64,000 nt of DNA, taken from assembly GCF_042682545.1 (NCBI RefSeq), contig NZ_JBHUHQ010000006.1, one strand, 5' to 3'. Origin of the DNA: Ornithinibacillus salinisoli. Lineage in GTDB: Bacteria > Bacillota > Bacilli > Bacillales > Amphibacillaceae. Below are positions 61,683-64,000 of this stretch, one piece after another (the stretch's first letter is position 1; the number at the start of each line of letters is the position of its first letter). The notes under the pieces are model-generated. The model did not search any database and was not told the DNA's origin. It was given only the letters and a program-made list of their open reading frames with translations. A program made the position numbers and the translations under genes.

Positions 61683-63026
61683 TTACTTTAATCCTAATAA
61701 ATCATCTATTATCTTTACAACTTGGTCTGCGTACTTCTCACATTCTTCTTTTGTGGGTGCTTCTACCATTACACGAACTAGTGGTTCTGTTCCTGATGGA
61801 CGAACAAGCACGCGTCCTTGGTCACCTAGTTGTTGTTCAACCGCTTCAATTTCATTTAAAATTCTAGCATCTGTTAAGGCTTTTTGTTTATCCACTACTT
61901 TTACATTTTTCAGTACTTGTGGAAAAACTGCCATTTCACTAGCAAGCTCTGACAACGGCTTTCCTGTTTCCTTCATCACATTTACTAGCTGGAGTGCTGA
62001 TAACATCCCGTCACCAGTAGTACTATAATCAAGGAAAATAATATGGCCCGATTGCTCGCCCCCTAGATTATATCCACCTTTACGCATTTCTTCCATAACG
62101 TAACGATCACCAACAGCTGTTTTATCACTACGCATACCGTTTTCATCAAGTGCTTTATAGAAACCAATATTACTCATAACCGTTGAGACTACAGTATTAT
62201 GACGCAAGAAACCTTTTTCGTTCATATACTTTGCGCATATGAACATAATTTGATCCCCATCCACAATATTTCCTTTTTCATCAACGGCAATTAGGCGGTC
62301 GCCATCGCCATCAAAAGCTAATCCAATATCTGCTTCCTTTTCCAAGACAAATGCTTGCAATTTATCTGGGTGAGTGGAACCAACACCATCATTAATGTTT
62401 AATCCATCTGGTGACGATCCAATCGTATATAAATCTGCCTCTAAATCGGCAAATAAATGAGTCGCTAAGCTTGATGTTGCTCCATGTGCACAGTCTAACG
62501 CAATATGAAGACCTTCAAAATCATTGTCGATGGATCCCTTTAAGAAGGATAGGTATTTTTGACCCGCTTCAAAGAAGTCATTTACAACACCTACCTCTGC
62601 ACCTACTGGACGAGGTAAATTATCTTCCCCCTCCATTAACTGCTCAATTTCCTTTTCTTGTTCATCCAATAACTTGAAACCATCCGGTCCGAAAAACTTA
62701 ATTCCATTATCTTCAACTGGGTTATGTGAAGCAGAAATCATTACACCTGCCTGAGAGCTAGTAGCTTTCGTTAAATATGCTACACCAGGTGTTGAGATAA
62801 CGCCTAATCGCATAACTTCTGCACCTATTGATAATAATCCTGCTACAAGTGCACCCTCTAGCATATTACCTGAAATTCTTGTGTCACGCCCAATAAGTAT
62901 TTTTGGTCTACTAGTTTCTTTGGTTAAAACATATCCTCCAAATCGACCTAATTTAAAAGCCAATTCTGGTGTAAGATCTTTATTTGCTACCCCTCGTACC
63001 CCGTCTGTTCCAAAATATTTACCCAT
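61683..63026 (-). CDS. glmM: phosphoglucosamine mutase GlmM
   Basis: GlmM converts glucosamine-6-phosphate to glucosamine-1-phosphate, the step after GlmS. The 447-residue protein begins YFGTDGVRGVAN and has the phospho-Ser loop SASHNPVEDNGIKF (Ser100), the metal-binding loop AFDGDGDRLIA, GGEQSGHI and the phosphate loop VRPSGTEPLVRVM. ATG at 63026 follows AAGGAGAGG; the 10-codon upstream extension is unlikely. It follows cdaR with a 52-bp gap, the standard gene order. Confidence 0.96.
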   Translation of the reverse strand: MGKYFGTDGVRGVANKDLTPELAFKLGRFGGYVLTKETSRPKILIGRDTRISGNMLEGALVAGLLSIGAEVMRLGVISTPGVAYLTKATSSQAGVMISASHNPVEDNGIKFFGPDGFKLLDEQEKEIEQLMEGEDNLPRPVGAEVGVVNDFFEAGQKYLSFLKGSIDNDFEGLHIALDCAHGATSSLATHLFADLEADLYTIGSSPDGLNINDGVGSTHPDKLQAFVLEKEADIGLAFDGDGDRLIAVDEKGNIVDGDQIMFICAKYMNEKGFLRHNTVVSTVMSNIGFYKALDENGMRSDKTAVGDRYVMEEMRKGGYNLGGEQSGHIIFLDYSTTGDGMLSALQLVNVMKETGKPLSELASEMAVFPQVLKNVKVVDKQKALTDARILNEIEAVEQQLGDQGRVLVRPSGTEPLVRVMVEAPTKEECEKYADQVVKIIDDLLGLK

Positions 63027-63078
63027 AAGTACCTCTCCTTCTATCCTTTTAACCATAATGAGAGCATTTTTTATCTAG

Positions 63079-64000
63079 TTAAGTTATTTCAATTACTACT
63101 TCTTCAAACTCACTTTCAATTGATATATTCTCAGGTCCTTCAATCGTAACTGGAACTCGATGCTCTCCTTCATCAAGCCCCTCTACATCTATAGCTATAC
63201 GGAAATCTTCTGCACTTAAGTTATTAACATCTTGTTCATTTCCCACTATAGTTATACTCATCTGTTGATTTTCCGGTTCGATAAATGAAACAGCTTGTCC
63301 TTCTGCAAGATTATCAATATCAATTGTAACCGCTTCTAAAGTTCGTGTTTGTTCAATTTCAATTTGTACCTCTATTTGTTCAACATTTGGTATGTGTACT
63401 CCTTCAGGTAAATCAAGACCGATATCAACCGTGCTAGATTCGGTAATCTCTGACAAATCTATTTCATTTGTAGTAACTTCTTCAATAGTTGCCAATACAT
63501 CACTTGTTGCAAAAACTTCTATTTCCTCAACACTCGGTTCTATCGTTATGAGAGATAAGCCCTCCGGTAGTGTTCCCGATGTAGCAACACTGACCGGTAC
63601 GGACTTACTTGGGTTATCAATTTCAACAGATACGTTTACAGTTTCTGGTTCTATTCGGACTCTCAACTCATTACCTTGACTATCGTAAACGTTGATAGGT
63701 ACTTCTAGTTCTTCAATCGATTCCGTTAAACCAGCAACATTAACATATACTTTTACAACACCTATTTGCTCAATCACGCTTTTTGAGCTTGTGATCGTGA
63801 CCGTTCCTGGGTTAACTTCGACTTCACCAAGTTCATACCCTTCAGGAAGTTGGTCATCATTTATGAAATCAACATTTACATTAAATTCCTTTGTAGCTCT
63901 TTCTTCAATAATAACATCTATTGTTTTAGGTTCAATGGTTACTTCTAACTCAGAAGATATGTTTCCATAATGTAATTCTACAGTATGCTCACCTTTACCA
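63079..64000 (-). CDS. cdaR: CdaR, YbbR-domain regulator of CdaA (5' end outside window)
   Basis: CdaR is the membrane-linked YbbR protein that modulates the c-di-AMP cyclase CdaA. The 306 residues in the window contain repeated YbbR units of about 80-90 residues (NPGTVTITSSKSVIEQI, EPETVNVSVEIDNPSKSVPV, EPSVEEIEVFATSDVL, ENQQMSITIVGNEQDV). The frame stays open to the window edge, so the N-terminal anchor and first repeat are missing. Upstream of glmM, as in other Bacillaceae. Confidence 0.93.
   Translation of the reverse strand, partial: GKGEHTVELHYGNISSELEVTIEPKTIDVIIEERATKEFNVNVDFINDDQLPEGYELGEVEVNPGTVTITSSKSVIEQIGVVKVYVNVAGLTESIEELEVPINVYDSQGNELRVRIEPETVNVSVEIDNPSKSVPVSVATSGTLPEGLSLITIEPSVEEIEVFATSDVLATIEEVTTNEIDLSEITESSTVDIGLDLPEGVHIPNVEQIEVQIEIEQTRTLEAVTIDIDNLAEGQAVSFIEPENQQMSITIVGNEQDVNNLSAEDFRIAIDVEGLDEGEHRVPVTIEGPENISIESEFEEVVIEIT

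Overview
The window looks like a chromosomal segment of a low-GC, endospore-forming Bacillaceae species of the Oceanobacillus/Virgibacillus type. This rests on AT-rich coding DNA with strong AGGAGG-type ribosome binding sites, several PadR/HAAS modules, a CsoR-CopA-CopZ copper operon, an MhqR-like MarR regulator, a T-box in front of isoleucyl-tRNA synthetase, a glmS ribozyme, and the cdaR-glmM-glmS gene order. There are no rRNA or tRNA genes. No species name can be proved from the sequence alone.

Layout. 0-1 kb: an IS1595-family transposase. 1.2-4.3 kb: two PadR/HAAS membrane-sensor modules, the second with a DUF4097 protein. 4.6-6.4 kb: a stand-alone ribA-ribD pair without an FMN riboswitch. 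6.6-13.1 kb: a HAD nucleotidase and a cydABDC operon (bd-type quinol oxidase plus its ABC exporter) behind a Rex-like palindrome. 13.6-24 kb: helD, a patatin-like protein, an MhqR-like regulator with its FMN reductase, pdxK, a DUF4309-NagZ fusion, two methyltransferases and an MFS carrier. 24-32.3 kb: small genes, repeat-rich intergenic DNA, the copper operon and a D,D-carboxypeptidase. 32.3-41.4 kb: a NERD protein, ileS (type 2) with its T-box, a Ktr/Trk potassium channel and a third PadR/HAAS module. 41.5-46.6 kb: a flavin reductase-like protein, a frataxin-like protein, an ArsR-AHSA1 pair and an MFS/MerR pair. 47-51.4 kb: a two-component system followed by a peptidoglycan deacetylase and an amidase. 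51.4-57.36 kb: an accessory region of gene relics and a possible bacteriocin/immunity pair. 57.38-64 kb: glmS, an S9 peptidase, glmM and cdaR (cut by the window edge).

The most notable structure is a decayed Tn7-like transposon in the attTn7 position. A TGT terminus lies 24 nt after the glmS stop codon. Three 10-bp repeats with exact 20-bp spacing (candidate TnsB sites) follow. A truncated tnsA then points away from glmS, as in Tn7. The tnsA stub is fused to the 5' end of an IS1182-like transposase gene, which abuts a frameshifted Vsr-like endonuclease relic, suggesting a deletion scar.

Other points of interest are helically spaced GAGCGAAT arrays at two loci, an inverted pair of dispersed intergenic repeats, a GC-rich structured repeat at 25.5-25.9 kb, an orphan T-box stem I fragment at 41.6 kb, a promoter plus terminator without a gene at 15.95-16.12 kb, and a Fur box left in front of a truncated reductase gene. 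Many operators can be read directly: MhqR, CsoR, ArsR, PadR, MerR-type and Fur. Most regulators here sit beside their own binding site.
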